35,627 bases of DNA from positions 1 through 35,627 of the IMG/VR virus record IMGVR_UViG_3300030060_000818. The stretch is one strand, 5' to 3'. Origin of the DNA: a virus. Numbering within the stretch: the stretch's first letter is position 1; each line of letters begins with the position of its first letter. The notes under the pieces were generated by a model. The model saw nothing but the letters and a program-made list of their open reading frames with translations, had not been told where the DNA came from and made no database searches. Position numbers and translations under genes: made by a program. Below, in pieces: positions 1 through 8,449 of the stretch.

Positions 1-2
1 CA

Positions 3-272
3 GACAAAGTAACCAACAACATGGACGAAGCTGCATTGCAAGCAGAGATCATGAAAAAATTTCAACAGCCCCCTGAAGCACCAACACCTCCTGCAGGAGC
101 AGACGCACAAGACCCAACAGGAGCAGGTGGTGCAACTATAGGTACAGGACAAGTGCCTTTACCACAAGAACAAGGATTTTCAGGAAATGAACAACAACAA
201 CCCACACGACAAGCTACTCAGCCGACTCAAGCCCCTAGTGAACAACAAGGACCAATGGGACAGCTTCAGTGA
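3..272 (+). CDS. Probable portal protein, C-terminal fragment
   Basis: The frame is open to the left edge, so only the last 89 or so residues are present and the true start lies outside. The visible part is a hydrophilic, proline- and glutamine-rich tail, including the stretch GTGQVPLPQEQGFSGN, and has no globular features. Its position just ahead of the virion genes and the style of this tail fit the C-terminus of a podovirus portal protein, the dodecameric ring through which DNA enters the head. That identification is inference from position and composition; no portal core domain can be seen. The last 86 nt are also read in another frame by the next gene. A methionine at 21 is internal to the open frame and is not the natural start. 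Confidence 0.5.
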   Translation, partial: DKVTNNMDEAALQAEIMKKFQQPPEAPTPPAGADAQDPTGAGGATIGTGQVPLPQEQGFSGNEQQQPTRQATQPTQAPSEQQGPMGQLQ

Positions 273-420
273 TTATATAAATTATCTTATAGCACAGAAT
301 CATGCAGTTATGGAGCAAACAAGTGATCTTGTAATGCTTCACAGATCACAAGGTGCTATTATGATGCTCAAGAGACTACGTAAATTAAGGGATGACGTAA
401 ACAATGGGAATATTAAGTAA
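187..420 (+). CDS. Small helical protein between portal and large structural gene
   Basis: This is a 77-residue, mostly helical, charged protein whose C-terminal half (RLRKLRDDVNNG) looks like a short amphipathic helix. It starts inside the portal-like gene in another frame, with AAGGA about ten bases upstream of the ATG. Its end overlaps the start of the next gene by 17 nt. Small genes of this kind often sit just after the portal gene in marine podoviruses, where they are usually left as hypothetical. I do not recognise a family. It could be a small head or connector component, but nothing in the sequence proves that. The reading frame is convincing because the whole length has normal protein composition. 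Confidence 0.6.
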   Translation: MNNNNPHDKLLSRLKPLVNNKDQWDSFSDYINYLIAQNHAVMEQTSDLVMLHRSQGAIMMLKRLRKLRDDVNNGNIK

Positions 421-3400
421 AGGTTTAACTAAACTTTTAAAGCCTGATCCAGACGACTTTATTAGAAAAAGAGAAGAGGAAAAACTTCCTTTTTCTAGAA
501 GAAAAGACGTTGGTCCTTTAGGTGGTCCTTCTAAAAAAGTTACAAACCCTATTGTAAAACCTAGAGTTGATACAACTAAAACTATAACTAGGGATATTGA
601 TTTTGATATAGAAGAACGTTCATCTATTGACAAAGTGTATGGAGATGCAGGTGGTTATAAAGATACTAAAGGCAAAGATTATGTTGTTCCTAAAAAAATA
701 GGAGAGTTTTATAGTCCTGTAAAAGATACGATAGAACAAATGCCTATAGCTAAAGAAGGATCTACAGGACAAACTATTGAAGCATTTTTAAATAAACGAT
801 CACCTAGTGTAACTAAATCTGAATTAGAAAATGCTAGAATAAAATTAGACCCAAATAAAAAGTATCTTAGAGAAGAAATATTAGCACTTGAAAATATACC
901 TGATGCTTATGATATAAGAGTTAGGAGTATGAAGGATGGCAATGTTCTTTTTGATAGGGATCAGAGACAACCAGTATTAGATAGACCAGACGATTACTTT
1001 GAAGTAACAATACATACACCAAAAATAGACCCAGATGTCGAGCAGGTAACTTCAGGGCATTTTCCCACTGGAACTGTAGCTCATATTAGAGCTTCTCGTA
1101 GAAAAGGTGAAGATGGTGAAGATTATATTTTAATAGAAGAAGTACAAAGTGATGCTGCCAGAGCGGCAGGACAAAAATATGAGGACACTGATTACGCAAG
1201 CCCACCAGAATCTGCTGAATTTGAGGAAGCTTTTGGTCCAAGTATATCTACAGACTTCATCTTTGACTTAGATGAAGTGGAGGATATAGGAAAACAAGCT
1301 AAAATAGAGTGGATGAATGATGATTACGAAAAAGCTATTAGTGAAACGATAGATGATTATAACACTGATTTTGGGCTTGGAAATCCTTTTCTTTTCACAG
1401 GAGGATCTTTTGCAGGTGTAAGAGGTTTTTATAGACAGATACACCAAAGATTAAACGATCCTAATTTGTATGATGTTGAGATGGAAAAACCAGAAGATGT
1501 AGCATACTTAAAGGCACAAGATGAAGCATTACGTTTAGACATACAAGGTGAAGACATTCCTGCAGCTTATAATCAGCCTTATAGAGAACTGGGAGAGGGT
1601 CTTATTTCTAGTTATAAAATAAACTTCCCTTCATTAAAAAATGATCCTAAGTTTAACATTTATAATTTTCAAGATAGGAGTGACCCTGATAATGTAAAAT
1701 TAATTCCAGATGGTATTAGAAAAATTCATGCATATGCTATAAAAAAAGATGGACAAGATTTTATAAATAACAGATTATCAAAACGAGCAGGAGAAATGTT
1801 AGATGAAGATCTTTCAGGTAATCTGGATTTAGATGGTGATGACCTTACAGAATTACTAAAAGACGGAACTGTTCAAAAGTATCTTTTAGAAGATAGTCCT
1901 GACCCATTTTTAAAATCTGAATCTATTGAAAAAATAATAAAAAATGTAGAAGATTCTTTGGATACTAAAATACTGCCAGAAGATCGACTGGGCAAAAGTG
2001 AAATATTTGCAAAAGAACAAGTACCCATTACAACAAAAACAGAAACTATGTTGAAAGGCTTACAAGCTAGTATAGTACTAGCTAAAAAGCAAGGGTTAAA
2101 TAAAATAATTATTCCTAGTTATAGGCAATTTGATAAGACAAGAGGGTATGGTGAGCCTTCTGCCGATGAATCTGTATTTAAAGATATGTATGATCAAGCC
2201 TTTAAAAAAGCTTTTAACATTTTAAAAACAGATTCTAAAGGAACTTTAAAATTAGGCAGTAAAAAAATAAAAATTGCAAAAGATGATTATGAGCCTAGCT
2301 CATATGTTAATGATATGCCACATTACGGTGGGGCAGATTTTTATGAAGACTTTGCATATGAGATAGACATATCAAACTTTGAGTTTGATCCAGATAAACA
2401 AGCATTCAGATTTAGTAAGGGAGGAACACTGATGGACGATCAAATGGAACTTTTTAATGAAGGGGGATTACGTGATGAGGGTGGACAAGTAGAACCTGAA
2501 TCAGGTAACAAAGTGCCATCAGGTTCACTAAAAGAAGAAGTAGCTGACGATATACCTGTAATGATGAGTGAGGGTGAGTTTGTCTTTCCTGCTGATGTGG
2601 TACGATTTATTGGTCTTAATACCTTAATGAAGATGCGACAGGATGCAAAGCAAGGTCTAAAGACGATGGAGGAGATGGGACAAATGGGTAACTCAGAAGA
2701 AGCTACCATACCTGATGACGTACCATTTGAAATGGCAGACCTTATTGTAGTATCTGGTGATTCACCAAAGAAGATGCAAAGTGGTGGATTGTTAGATGAC
2801 CCACGTTTTAAAAGACCTACAGGTGGTGACACACCTACCATAACAGATGAAGATAAAAAAGAAATGGAAGATGCATTACTAAGAACTGGTTATGGTAATG
2901 TTGTTATGAAAAGATATGTAAATGCTGATGGTGATGTATTGTATATACCATTTGTTGATGGTGAACCTCAGATGGCTATACCAGAGGGCTATGTTTTAGA
3001 CGAGTCTGCACCAAAACAACAAAGCAGTGTAGGTGGTGGATATACAGATAGTGGTGGAGACAGTGGTGGACCTGCTTCACTTGTACCTACTATTGGTGAT
3101 GGAATGACATTTGAAAAGCCTAAACTAATGGTAGATGGTGTGGAGTATGAAAGCATTGAAAAAATGGATGCTGAAACATTAGTAAAATACTATGAGCAGT
3201 TTAACAGTCCTATATATAGATATGCAGCCACAGGTGCTGCTTTATTCTTTAGCCCCATAGTTGGATTGGCAATAAGTTTAGGACAGTCATATAGTAATAA
3301 AAACTCACCAAATGGTTTAAATGCTGTGCAACAAAGATTAATGACCATGAACCTTACTAAAGAACAAAGAGCTAAAGTAAACAAGGTATATAATGATATT

Positions 3401-4567
3401 AAAAAACGAGGAGCAGGAGGTATATCTAGTTTTGGTAAAACAATTTTTAATGCACTAGGACTAACAAGTGATAAAGAAAAGGGTGAAAAAGAAACTGCAT
3501 TTGAAAAGTTCTTACGAACTGGTAATGTTAAAGGTGCTATAGGAGCAGGTGCAAGTGTAATAGGTGCTAATTCAAAAAATAAAAAGATGTATGATGATGC
3601 TGTTAAACAAGCATTTCCTAGAGAATTATTAGAACAAGAATTTGGATTTGGGTCACAACCAATACCTGATGCTTCAGAAGCAGATTTAGAAAATATGCTA
3701 GGTGTGTCTCAAGATCAAGCTCCAGTGATACCTGATGCTTCAAAGGCAGATTTAGAAAATATGCTAGGTGTGACTACACCTAAACAGGAACTTTATGATA
3801 GAGGATTTGAGCCTAAAGATATGGGAATAGATACTGCTGATGAATCTCTTTATGGTAAAAGATTTAAACCTGAACAGATAGGTGAAGACCCAAGGGCTGA
3901 AGTAATACGAAAAAATAGGCTTAAAGCTATGTCTTTAGTGCCACCAGTGCCTGAAAAGAAAAAGGATGAAGTTGACTTGTATGCACCTGCAATAAAGTCA
4001 CCTGAGTCTATAATACCACCTGTTGATGAAGATTATACAGAGGAGTCTATACGTAGACTTGACAAATCATCAGAAGGTGTACAAGATCTTCTAAGTATTC
4101 AAAAAGATTTAAAAGCCTTAGAAGCAAAAAATAAAAGAGAAGCTGATACTCTGAAAAAGAAGTTGGCTAGTATGGGTACAGATTATGGTAAACAAAGAGT
4201 GCAACAAGATATACAACAGGATGATGATAGAGATGATGGTGGTGCATCTTCAGCTATAGATGATTTTTTTGGTGGAGACTTTGGTCAACCATCTCAGCCA
4301 ACATATGTATCGCAAACAGCAAAAGCTGCAGGATCTGCTAAAACAGGTTTAGGTGCATCAGCTAGTAGACCACAAACATTTGGAGTATCAAGACAAAATG
4401 TACAAGCACCTACATATGACTATGATCAAGCAGGACCATTTTACGTAGGTGGTGTGGCTACTAAACCTATGAAGCCACAGAGATTAAAAAAGGGTGGTTT
4501 AGCTAAATCTAAAGTTAAACCTAAACGAATGAAGAAGGGTGGATTGGCTTCATCACGTAAAAAATAA
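404..4567 (+). CDS. Large 1387-residue probable structural or ejected protein with polyvalent-like modules
   Basis: This is a very large, acidic and lysine-rich protein between the portal and scaffold genes. Around residues 235-256 a strand followed by EEVQSD, and around 549-590 a segment with the pattern of a helix, then KKQGLNKIIIPSYRQFDK, resemble paired motifs of phage large polyvalent-protein associated domains. A second region near residues 700-760 contains MSEGEFVFPADVVRFIGL (721-738) followed by GQMGNSEEA; I recall this block from marine phage structural proteins. Residues about 938-965 form a hydrophobic segment that could cross or enter a membrane. Residues 1087-1101 and 1109-1123 are near-identical tandem repeats. 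The C-terminus carries two KKGGLA units in a basic tail. The start overlaps the preceding gene. The function is unknown; a virion protein that travels with the DNA is my inference. Confidence 0.65.
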   Translation: MGILSKGLTKLLKPDPDDFIRKREEEKLPFSRRKDVGPLGGPSKKVTNPIVKPRVDTTKTITRDIDFDIEERSSIDKVYGDAGGYKDTKGKDYVVPKKIGEFYSPVKDTIEQMPIAKEGSTGQTIEAFLNKRSPSVTKSELENARIKLDPNKKYLREEILALENIPDAYDIRVRSMKDGNVLFDRDQRQPVLDRPDDYFEVTIHTPKIDPDVEQVTSGHFPTGTVAHIRASRRKGEDGEDYILIEEVQSDAARAAGQKYEDTDYASPPESAEFEEAFGPSISTDFIFDLDEVEDIGKQAKIEWMNDDYEKAISETIDDYNTDFGLGNPFLFTGGSFAGVRGFYRQIHQRLNDPNLYDVEMEKPEDVAYLKAQDEALRLDIQGEDIPAAYNQPYRELGEGLISSYKINFPSLKNDPKFNIYNFQDRSDPDNVKLIPDGIRKIHAYAIKKDGQDFINNRLSKRAGEMLDEDLSGNLDLDGDDLTELLKDGTVQKYLLEDSPDPFLKSESIEKIIKNVEDSLDTKILPEDRLGKSEIFAKEQVPITTKTETMLKGLQASIVLAKKQGLNKIIIPSYRQFDKTRGYGEPSADESVFKDMYDQAFKKAFNILKTDSKGTLKLGSKKIKIAKDDYEPSSYVNDMPHYGGADFYEDFAYEIDISNFEFDPDKQAFRFSKGGTLMDDQMELFNEGGLRDEGGQVEPESGNKVPSGSLKEEVADDIPVMMSEGEFVFPADVVRFIGLNTLMKMRQDAKQGLKTMEEMGQMGNSEEATIPDDVPFEMADLIVVSGDSPKKMQSGGLLDDPRFKRPTGGDTPTITDEDKKEMEDALLRTGYGNVVMKRYVNADGDVLYIPFVDGEPQMAIPEGYVLDESAPKQQSSVGGGYTDSGGDSGGPASLVPTIGDGMTFEKPKLMVDGVEYESIEKMDAETLVKYYEQFNSPIYRYAATGAALFFSPIVGLAISLGQSYSNKNSPNGLNAVQQRLMTMNLTKEQRAKVNKVYNDIKKRGAGGISSFGKTIFNALGLTSDKEKGEKETAFEKFLRTGNVKGAIGAGASVIGANSKNKKMYDDAVKQAFPRELLEQEFGFGSQPIPDASEADLENMLGVSQDQAPVIPDASKADLENMLGVTTPKQELYDRGFEPKDMGIDTADESLYGKRFKPEQIGEDPRAEVIRKNRLKAMSLVPPVPEKKKDEVDLYAPAIKSPESIIPPVDEDYTEESIRRLDKSSEGVQDLLSIQKDLKALEAKNKREADTLKKKLASMGTDYGKQRVQQDIQQDDDRDDGGASSAIDDFFGGDFGQPSQPTYVSQTAKAAGSAKTGLGASASRPQTFGVSRQNVQAPTYDYDQAGPFYVGGVATKPMKPQRLKKGGLAKSKVKPKRMKKGGLASSRKK
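3662..3772 (+). repeat. Tandem 45-nt repeat inside the large structural gene
   Basis: Two copies of a 45-nt unit occur at 3662-3706 and 3728-3772, so the period is 66 bp. They differ at only a few bases and encode IPDASEADLENMLGV and IPDASKADLENMLGV. The repeat keeps the reading frame. It looks like a recent in-frame duplication of a short acidic helix, perhaps a binding motif present twice. Confidence 0.85.
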
Positions 4568-4640
4568 ATCCACACTATGTTGGCTACCTAACTCCCCATC
4601 TAACATGGCATACAGTTAGCCCTAACGAAAGGTAAAGTAA

Positions 4641-5516
4641 ATGGCAGAAGCACAAGAAAATGTAATGGTAAAAGATGCAACACCTAAAAAGGTAATGGCA
4701 TTAGCATCTCGTAAGTACTCAAGAGATGAGAAGATTAAAAAAGACGAAGAAGAATTAGAACAACTCATTGCAGAAAATAAAGGTGAGGTAAAGGCAGAAG
4801 CTGAAGAGCAAGAGCCAGAGCCAACTACTGCAGAAGAGAAAACTTTTAAGAAGCGTTATGGTGATCTTAGAAGACACGCACAACAAAAAGAAGCTGATCT
4901 GCAGGAGCAGATAAATCAATTAAGAGATCAACTTGATAGTGCTACTAAAAAACAAATAGAGCTACCAAAGTCGGATGAAGATATTGAAGCGTGGACAAAA
5001 AAGTATCCTGACGTAGCAGGTATAGTAGAAACTATAGCTATTAAAAAATCCAAAGAGCAAGCACAAGAACTTGAATCTAGGATTCAAAAAATAAATGAGA
5101 TGCAGGAATCAGCTACAAAGGAGAAAGCTGAAGTAGAATTATTAAAACTACATCCTGATTTTGTGGACATTCGTGAGGATGATGACTTTCATAACTGGGC
5201 TGAAGAGCAACCACAATGGGTGCAGAAAGCATTATATGAAAATGACAATGATGCACTGTCTGCAGCCAGAGCTATTGATCTTTACAAAGCTGATAAAAAC
5301 ATTGGCAAGAAAAAGACAAGCTCAAAGGATGCAGCATTAGCTACAAATACAAAGTCAACACGCACTAAACCTCAAACTAATGAGGAGTCTACATATCTAA
5401 AGGAATCTCAAGTACAAAAAATGTCATCACAAGAGTATGAGAGAAGAGCCGATGAAGTCATGGAAGCTATACGAAGTGGTAAGTTTGTCTATGATGTGTC
5501 AGGATCAGCAAGATGA
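4641..5516 (+). CDS. Capsid scaffolding protein
   Basis: This is a 291-residue, highly charged, strongly helical protein. Residues about 25-60 are acidic, residues 65-175 are a predicted coiled coil rich in E, K and Q, and the C-terminus is hydrophilic and basic. It lies shortly upstream of the major capsid gene, where scaffold genes sit in T7-like and many other tailed phages. Scaffolds guide assembly of the capsid shell and are lost before DNA packaging. The block LLKLHPDFVDIREDDDF (about 167-183) is reminiscent of marine podovirus scaffolds. The start has AAAGG ten bases upstream. The stop overlaps the next start as ATGA, so the oxygenase downstream is probably translationally coupled. No protease domain is visible, so any processing of the scaffold would need another enzyme. 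Confidence 0.75.
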   Translation: MAEAQENVMVKDATPKKVMALASRKYSRDEKIKKDEEELEQLIAENKGEVKAEAEEQEPEPTTAEEKTFKKRYGDLRRHAQQKEADLQEQINQLRDQLDSATKKQIELPKSDEDIEAWTKKYPDVAGIVETIAIKKSKEQAQELESRIQKINEMQESATKEKAEVELLKLHPDFVDIREDDDFHNWAEEQPQWVQKALYENDNDALSAARAIDLYKADKNIGKKKTSSKDAALATNTKSTRTKPQTNEESTYLKESQVQKMSSQEYERRADEVMEAIRSGKFVYDVSGSAR

Positions 5517-6172
5517 GTATAATATATAAACCACAAAAAGAAATGGAGTTGTTTGCTCCGTTTGGACCTACTATGGGATATTTTCGTATGCCATATGAGT
5601 TGGTTGAAAAGTTAAATAGTAAAATGTCTGATAAGTTAAAATCTTATGCAGATAATCTGGTGGGTAAAGTATCTGAAGAGTTGGCTTTTGATGAAGAGAT
5701 ACTTGCAATAGCACAAAAGGGATTGGGACAATTTGTAGGGCAATATCAAGCTTATACAGATTTTCGTAATTCTATGGGTGTCAAAAAACTTGATACAGAT
5801 AAATTTGACTATGGACTACAAATAGTATCTGGTTGGTTTGTACGTCAATTTGAAAATGAGTACAACCCATTACATATTCACACAGGTTCTCGACTATCTT
5901 GTGTAGGATATTTAAAACTACCAGAGGGAATAGAAGAGGAGTGGGAAGAAGACTATAAAGATCATCATCCTGCAAATGGGCATATACAGTTTGCACATGG
6001 AACATCAGCAGGATATACAGCCACTAACTTTGTTGTAAAGCCAAGAGTGGGTGATTTTTATGTATTTCCATCACATCTTTTTCATTGCGTATATCCTTTT
6101 TACACAAAAGGTGAACGTAGGTCTTTTAGTATGAATATGAACTTTATTGAAGTAGCAAAGAAAATAAGTTGA
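5513..6172 (+). CDS. 2-oxoglutarate/Fe(II)-dependent oxygenase
   Basis: This 219-residue protein has the layout of the putative 2OG-Fe(II) oxygenase family (PF13759-like). The double-stranded beta-helix core lies in the C-terminal half. The likely iron ligands are H121 and H123 in NPLHIHTGSRLS and the distal H191 in VFPSHLFHCVYPF. R202 in GERRSFSMN fits the arginine that binds the 2-oxoglutarate carboxylate. Such enzymes use O2 and 2-oxoglutarate to hydroxylate protein, nucleic acid or small-molecule substrates; the substrate here is unknown. The gene overlaps the scaffold stop by ATGA and lies directly upstream of the capsid leader, an odd place for a metabolic gene. It could modify a virion protein, or it could be an auxiliary metabolic gene carried in the late operon. 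Family assignment is firm; role is not. Confidence 0.8.
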   Translation: MSIIYKPQKEMELFAPFGPTMGYFRMPYELVEKLNSKMSDKLKSYADNLVGKVSEELAFDEEILAIAQKGLGQFVGQYQAYTDFRNSMGVKKLDTDKFDYGLQIVSGWFVRQFENEYNPLHIHTGSRLSCVGYLKLPEGIEEEWEEDYKDHHPANGHIQFAHGTSAGYTATNFVVKPRVGDFYVFPSHLFHCVYPFYTKGERRSFSMNMNFIEVAKKIS

Positions 6173-6206
6173 CATTCAAATATTTATACATATAACTATG
6201 TATAAT
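6169..6206 (+). promoter_or_regulatory. Putative sigma70-type promoter for the capsid gene
   Basis: A perfect TTGACA lies at 6169-6174, overlapping the oxygenase stop codon. TATAAC follows 16 bp later at 6191-6196, and a perfect TATAAT at 6201-6206. Only the first pairing has a normal spacer; TATAAT would have a 26-bp spacer and may be a separate or coincidental match in an AT-rich stretch. The site sits about 190-220 bp upstream of the major capsid start, which would leave a long leader. It would let the host RNA polymerase make extra capsid mRNA. Confidence 0.5.
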
Positions 6207-6394
6207 ACTTAAAGTGTATATATATAGCCCCTTTATGGATTACCTTTGTATATACAACATCACAAACGACAATATGGTGAGACTTACCTAATTTAACAAG
6301 CCCAGTATGTACAACTGCACCTTGATCTAAGTTAGCCCCTAATCAGTAATTGTAATTTGTATCTGTAACCCTGAAAAAGTGAGGAGGATTAACT
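6207..6394 (+). other. Long untranslated leader upstream of the capsid gene
   Basis: This is about 190 bp without a convincing reading frame, the longest non-coding stretch in the window. It contains GTTAGCCC at 6331-6338, also found in the leader of the scaffold gene, and ends in a strong ribosome binding site, GAGGAGG, just before the capsid start. I see no tRNA-like fold and no obvious strong hairpin. It is probably the 5' leader of the capsid mRNA, perhaps with a role in stability or translation. Confidence 0.5.
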
Positions 6395-7462
6395 ATGGCT
6401 TTTTCATCCGCTGCAGGACATGGAAATTTACCTAACGGTAATTTTAGTCCTGTCATATATTCCAAACAGGTACAGCTTGCTTTCCGTAAGTCATCTGTTG
6501 TGGAGGGTATCACAAATTCTGACTATTTTGGTGAGATTGCTCAGATGGGTGATACTGTTAAAATTATCAAAGAGCCTGAGATTACTGTAAAATCTTATGC
6601 TCGTGGAACTACAATCACACCTCAGGACTTGGACGATGAGGATTTTTCTCTAGTTGTTGACAAAGCAAACTACTTTGCATTTAAAGTTGATGACATTGAG
6701 GAAGCTCATTCACATGTCAACTTCCAATCTTTAGCAACTGACAGGGCTGCTTACAGACTTTCAGATCAATACGATCAGGAAGTACTAGGCTACCTATCAG
6801 GTTACAAGCAGTCTGCATTACATGCTAGACCTGACACAGTGAATACATCTGTATCAGGTTCTAAAGCTGTATCAACTGCTGCTTCAAACGAACTGCTTGC
6901 ATCTATGCAGGTAGACGCTGAAGACTTCAACGGTGGTTCTTCAGGCAACTCTATTGTTATTCAGCCAAGAGGAATGGGCGATGGTGTTAATACCACTGCT
7001 GCACATGCTACACCTCTAGCTGTTATCAACAGAATGGGGCGAAAGCTTGACCAACAGCACGTTGATAAAGAGGGAAGATGGCTTGTAATCGACCCAGTCT
7101 TTGCTGAATTGCTAAAGGATGAAGACTCCAGAATTATGAATGGTGACTTTGTATCTTCAAAGGACGAACTCAAAAATGGAATGATCTTCAGCAACTTGCA
7201 TGGCTTCAAAGTGTTCATGTCAAACAACCTACCTGAAATTGGTAATGGTCCTACAGGAGCTACTTCTACAGGATCAAGCCACTTTGGTGTAATCGTTGCA
7301 GGACATAGTTCAGCAGTAGCCACTGCAGAGCAAATCAACAAAACAGAGACATATCGTGACCCTGACAGCTTTGCTGACATCGTCAGAGGTATGCATCTCT
7401 ATGGACGTAAGGTATTACGACCTGAAGCACTTACTCGTGCTATATATGTATCAAAATTCTAA
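6395..7462 (+). CDS. Major capsid protein
   Basis: This 355-residue protein has the composition of a podovirus coat protein: balanced charge, many Ala, Ser and Asp residues, and no cysteine. It begins after a very strong ribosome binding site (GAGGAGG), as expected for the most abundant virion protein. The segment near residues 47-85 (IAQMGDTVKIIKEPEITVKS) matches a pattern common in HK97-fold coat proteins of T7-like and marine podoviruses, in which an N-terminal arm is followed by a beta hairpin. The C-terminal part ends in VLRPEALTRAIYVSKF, a beta-rich tail. Its place between the scaffold and the head-to-tail genes supports the call. The terminator after the next gene suggests that capsid and decoration proteins are made from a dedicated transcript. 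Confidence 0.85.
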   Translation: MAFSSAAGHGNLPNGNFSPVIYSKQVQLAFRKSSVVEGITNSDYFGEIAQMGDTVKIIKEPEITVKSYARGTTITPQDLDDEDFSLVVDKANYFAFKVDDIEEAHSHVNFQSLATDRAAYRLSDQYDQEVLGYLSGYKQSALHARPDTVNTSVSGSKAVSTAASNELLASMQVDAEDFNGGSSGNSIVIQPRGMGDGVNTTAAHATPLAVINRMGRKLDQQHVDKEGRWLVIDPVFAELLKDEDSRIMNGDFVSSKDELKNGMIFSNLHGFKVFMSNNLPEIGNGPTGATSTGSSHFGVIVAGHSSAVATAEQINKTETYRDPDSFADIVRGMHLYGRKVLRPEALTRAIYVSKF

Positions 7463-7474
7463 GGGAGGTAAATC

Positions 7475-7969
7475 ATGGCATTAGGTGATAATACAACCTC
7501 TGTAGCTAGAGGTAGTATGGCTAGGGGAAGACAGCCATACATGATTCAAGCTGACTTGAATTTTGCAACAGCTGCAAGTGATAAGGGTACTGCCCTTGCT
7601 GCAAATGATGTGATTCCCGGTCTAACTATTCCTGCTAACACACTCATTATCGCTGCAGGTTTTGAAGTAACAACTGCTCACGCAGGTACTTCAACCGACA
7701 CTGATTTTGACTTTGGTGTTACTGGAGGTGACTTGGACAACTTTGTTGATGGCTTTGACTTTGACGGAGCTTCTGTTGGAGACTACGCTTTTAAGGCAGG
7801 ACAAACTCCTGTTCTTATTGGTGGAACTTCTGACACTATTGACATTGAAATCCAAGCAATGACAGGTACAACAACAGGTGGTGTAATCCGAATGTTTGCT
7901 GTATGCATGGATGTTGACGATCAAGGTGCGTTGAATGCTGACGAAGTTGGCAGAGATCAACTAGCCTAA
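7475..7969 (+). CDS. Probable capsid decoration or head-associated protein
   Basis: This 164-residue acidic protein is rich in Gly, Thr, Ala and Asp and is predicted to be almost all beta strand. The N-terminus (SVARGSMARGRQPYM) is basic, and the rest is acidic and cysteine-poor with only one Cys. It starts 12 nt after the capsid stop with an excellent GGGAGG ribosome binding site and is followed at once by an intrinsic terminator, so it shares the capsid transcript and is probably made in large amounts. That setting fits a head decoration or cement protein. I do not recognise a specific family, and a role elsewhere in the virion is possible. Confidence 0.6.
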   Translation: MALGDNTTSVARGSMARGRQPYMIQADLNFATAASDKGTALAANDVIPGLTIPANTLIIAAGFEVTTAHAGTSTDTDFDFGVTGGDLDNFVDGFDFDGASVGDYAFKAGQTPVLIGGTSDTIDIEIQAMTGTTTGGVIRMFAVCMDVDDQGALNADEVGRDQLA

Positions 7970-7979
7970 ATTAAAACTT

Positions 7980-8018
7980 AGGGGGCAGGTGTAACAGGAT
8001 TGACCTGCCCTCTATTTT
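7980..8018 (+). terminator. Rho-independent terminator after the capsid unit
   Basis: An 11-bp stem pairs 7980-7990 (AGGGGGCAGGT) with 8003-8013 (ACCTGCCCTCT), with one G-U pair. It has a 12-nt loop and is followed by ATTTT. It is the best hairpin in the rightward arm. It lies between the decoration-like gene and the next structural gene, so it would limit read-through from the capsid unit into the tail genes. Confidence 0.85.
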
Positions 8019-8035
8019 AACATAAAGGAATAACA

Positions 8036-8434
8036 ATGGCAGATACAGTCACAAGTCAAACAATATTAGATACACCTTACAGGTTAGTTATGAAGTTTAC
8101 CAATGTAAGTGACGGCACAGGAGAGAGTGCCGTTCAAAAAGTAGATGTAAGTGCATTTACTGCAGGTGAAAAAGGTGCTACATGCACAGGTGTAACAATA
8201 GATAGAATACATTTTGTAAATGATGGAATGAAAGTACAGATACTTTGGGACGCATCTTCAGATGTGGAAGCATACAAACTATTAGATACCGAAGGATACT
8301 ATGATTTCTCACATTTTGGTGGATTACAAAACAATGCAGGTTCAGGTAAAACAGGTGACATCATGTTTACAACCGTTGGAGCTGCAAACACAGAAACATA
8401 TAACATCATACTAGATATGACAAAACAATCCTAA
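8036..8434 (+). CDS. Small structural protein, head-tail region
   Basis: This 132-residue, beta-rich protein has segments such as RLVMKFTNVSDGTGES and MKVQILWDASSDVEAYKLLD. I have seen closely similar small proteins at this place in marine podovirus genomes, always as hypothetical or structural. It has a good AAAGGA ribosome binding site after the terminator and a 15-bp gap to the adaptor gene. A head-completion or decoration role is likely from position. No catalytic motif, signal peptide or membrane segment is visible. Confidence 0.6.
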   Translation: MADTVTSQTILDTPYRLVMKFTNVSDGTGESAVQKVDVSAFTAGEKGATCTGVTIDRIHFVNDGMKVQILWDASSDVEAYKLLDTEGYYDFSHFGGLQNNAGSGKTGDIMFTTVGAANTETYNIILDMTKQS

Positions 8435-8449
8435 AGAAGGATATATTGA

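Noticed and set aside
2440-2841. A 133-codon minus-strand frame opposite the large structural gene
   Set aside because: It lies fully inside the gene, has no ribosome binding site and no recognisable protein pattern.
4568-4640. Possible tRNA or strong terminator in the 73-bp gap before the scaffold
   Set aside because: There is no T-loop-like GTTCGA sequence, no acceptor stem and no clean hairpin followed by T residues.
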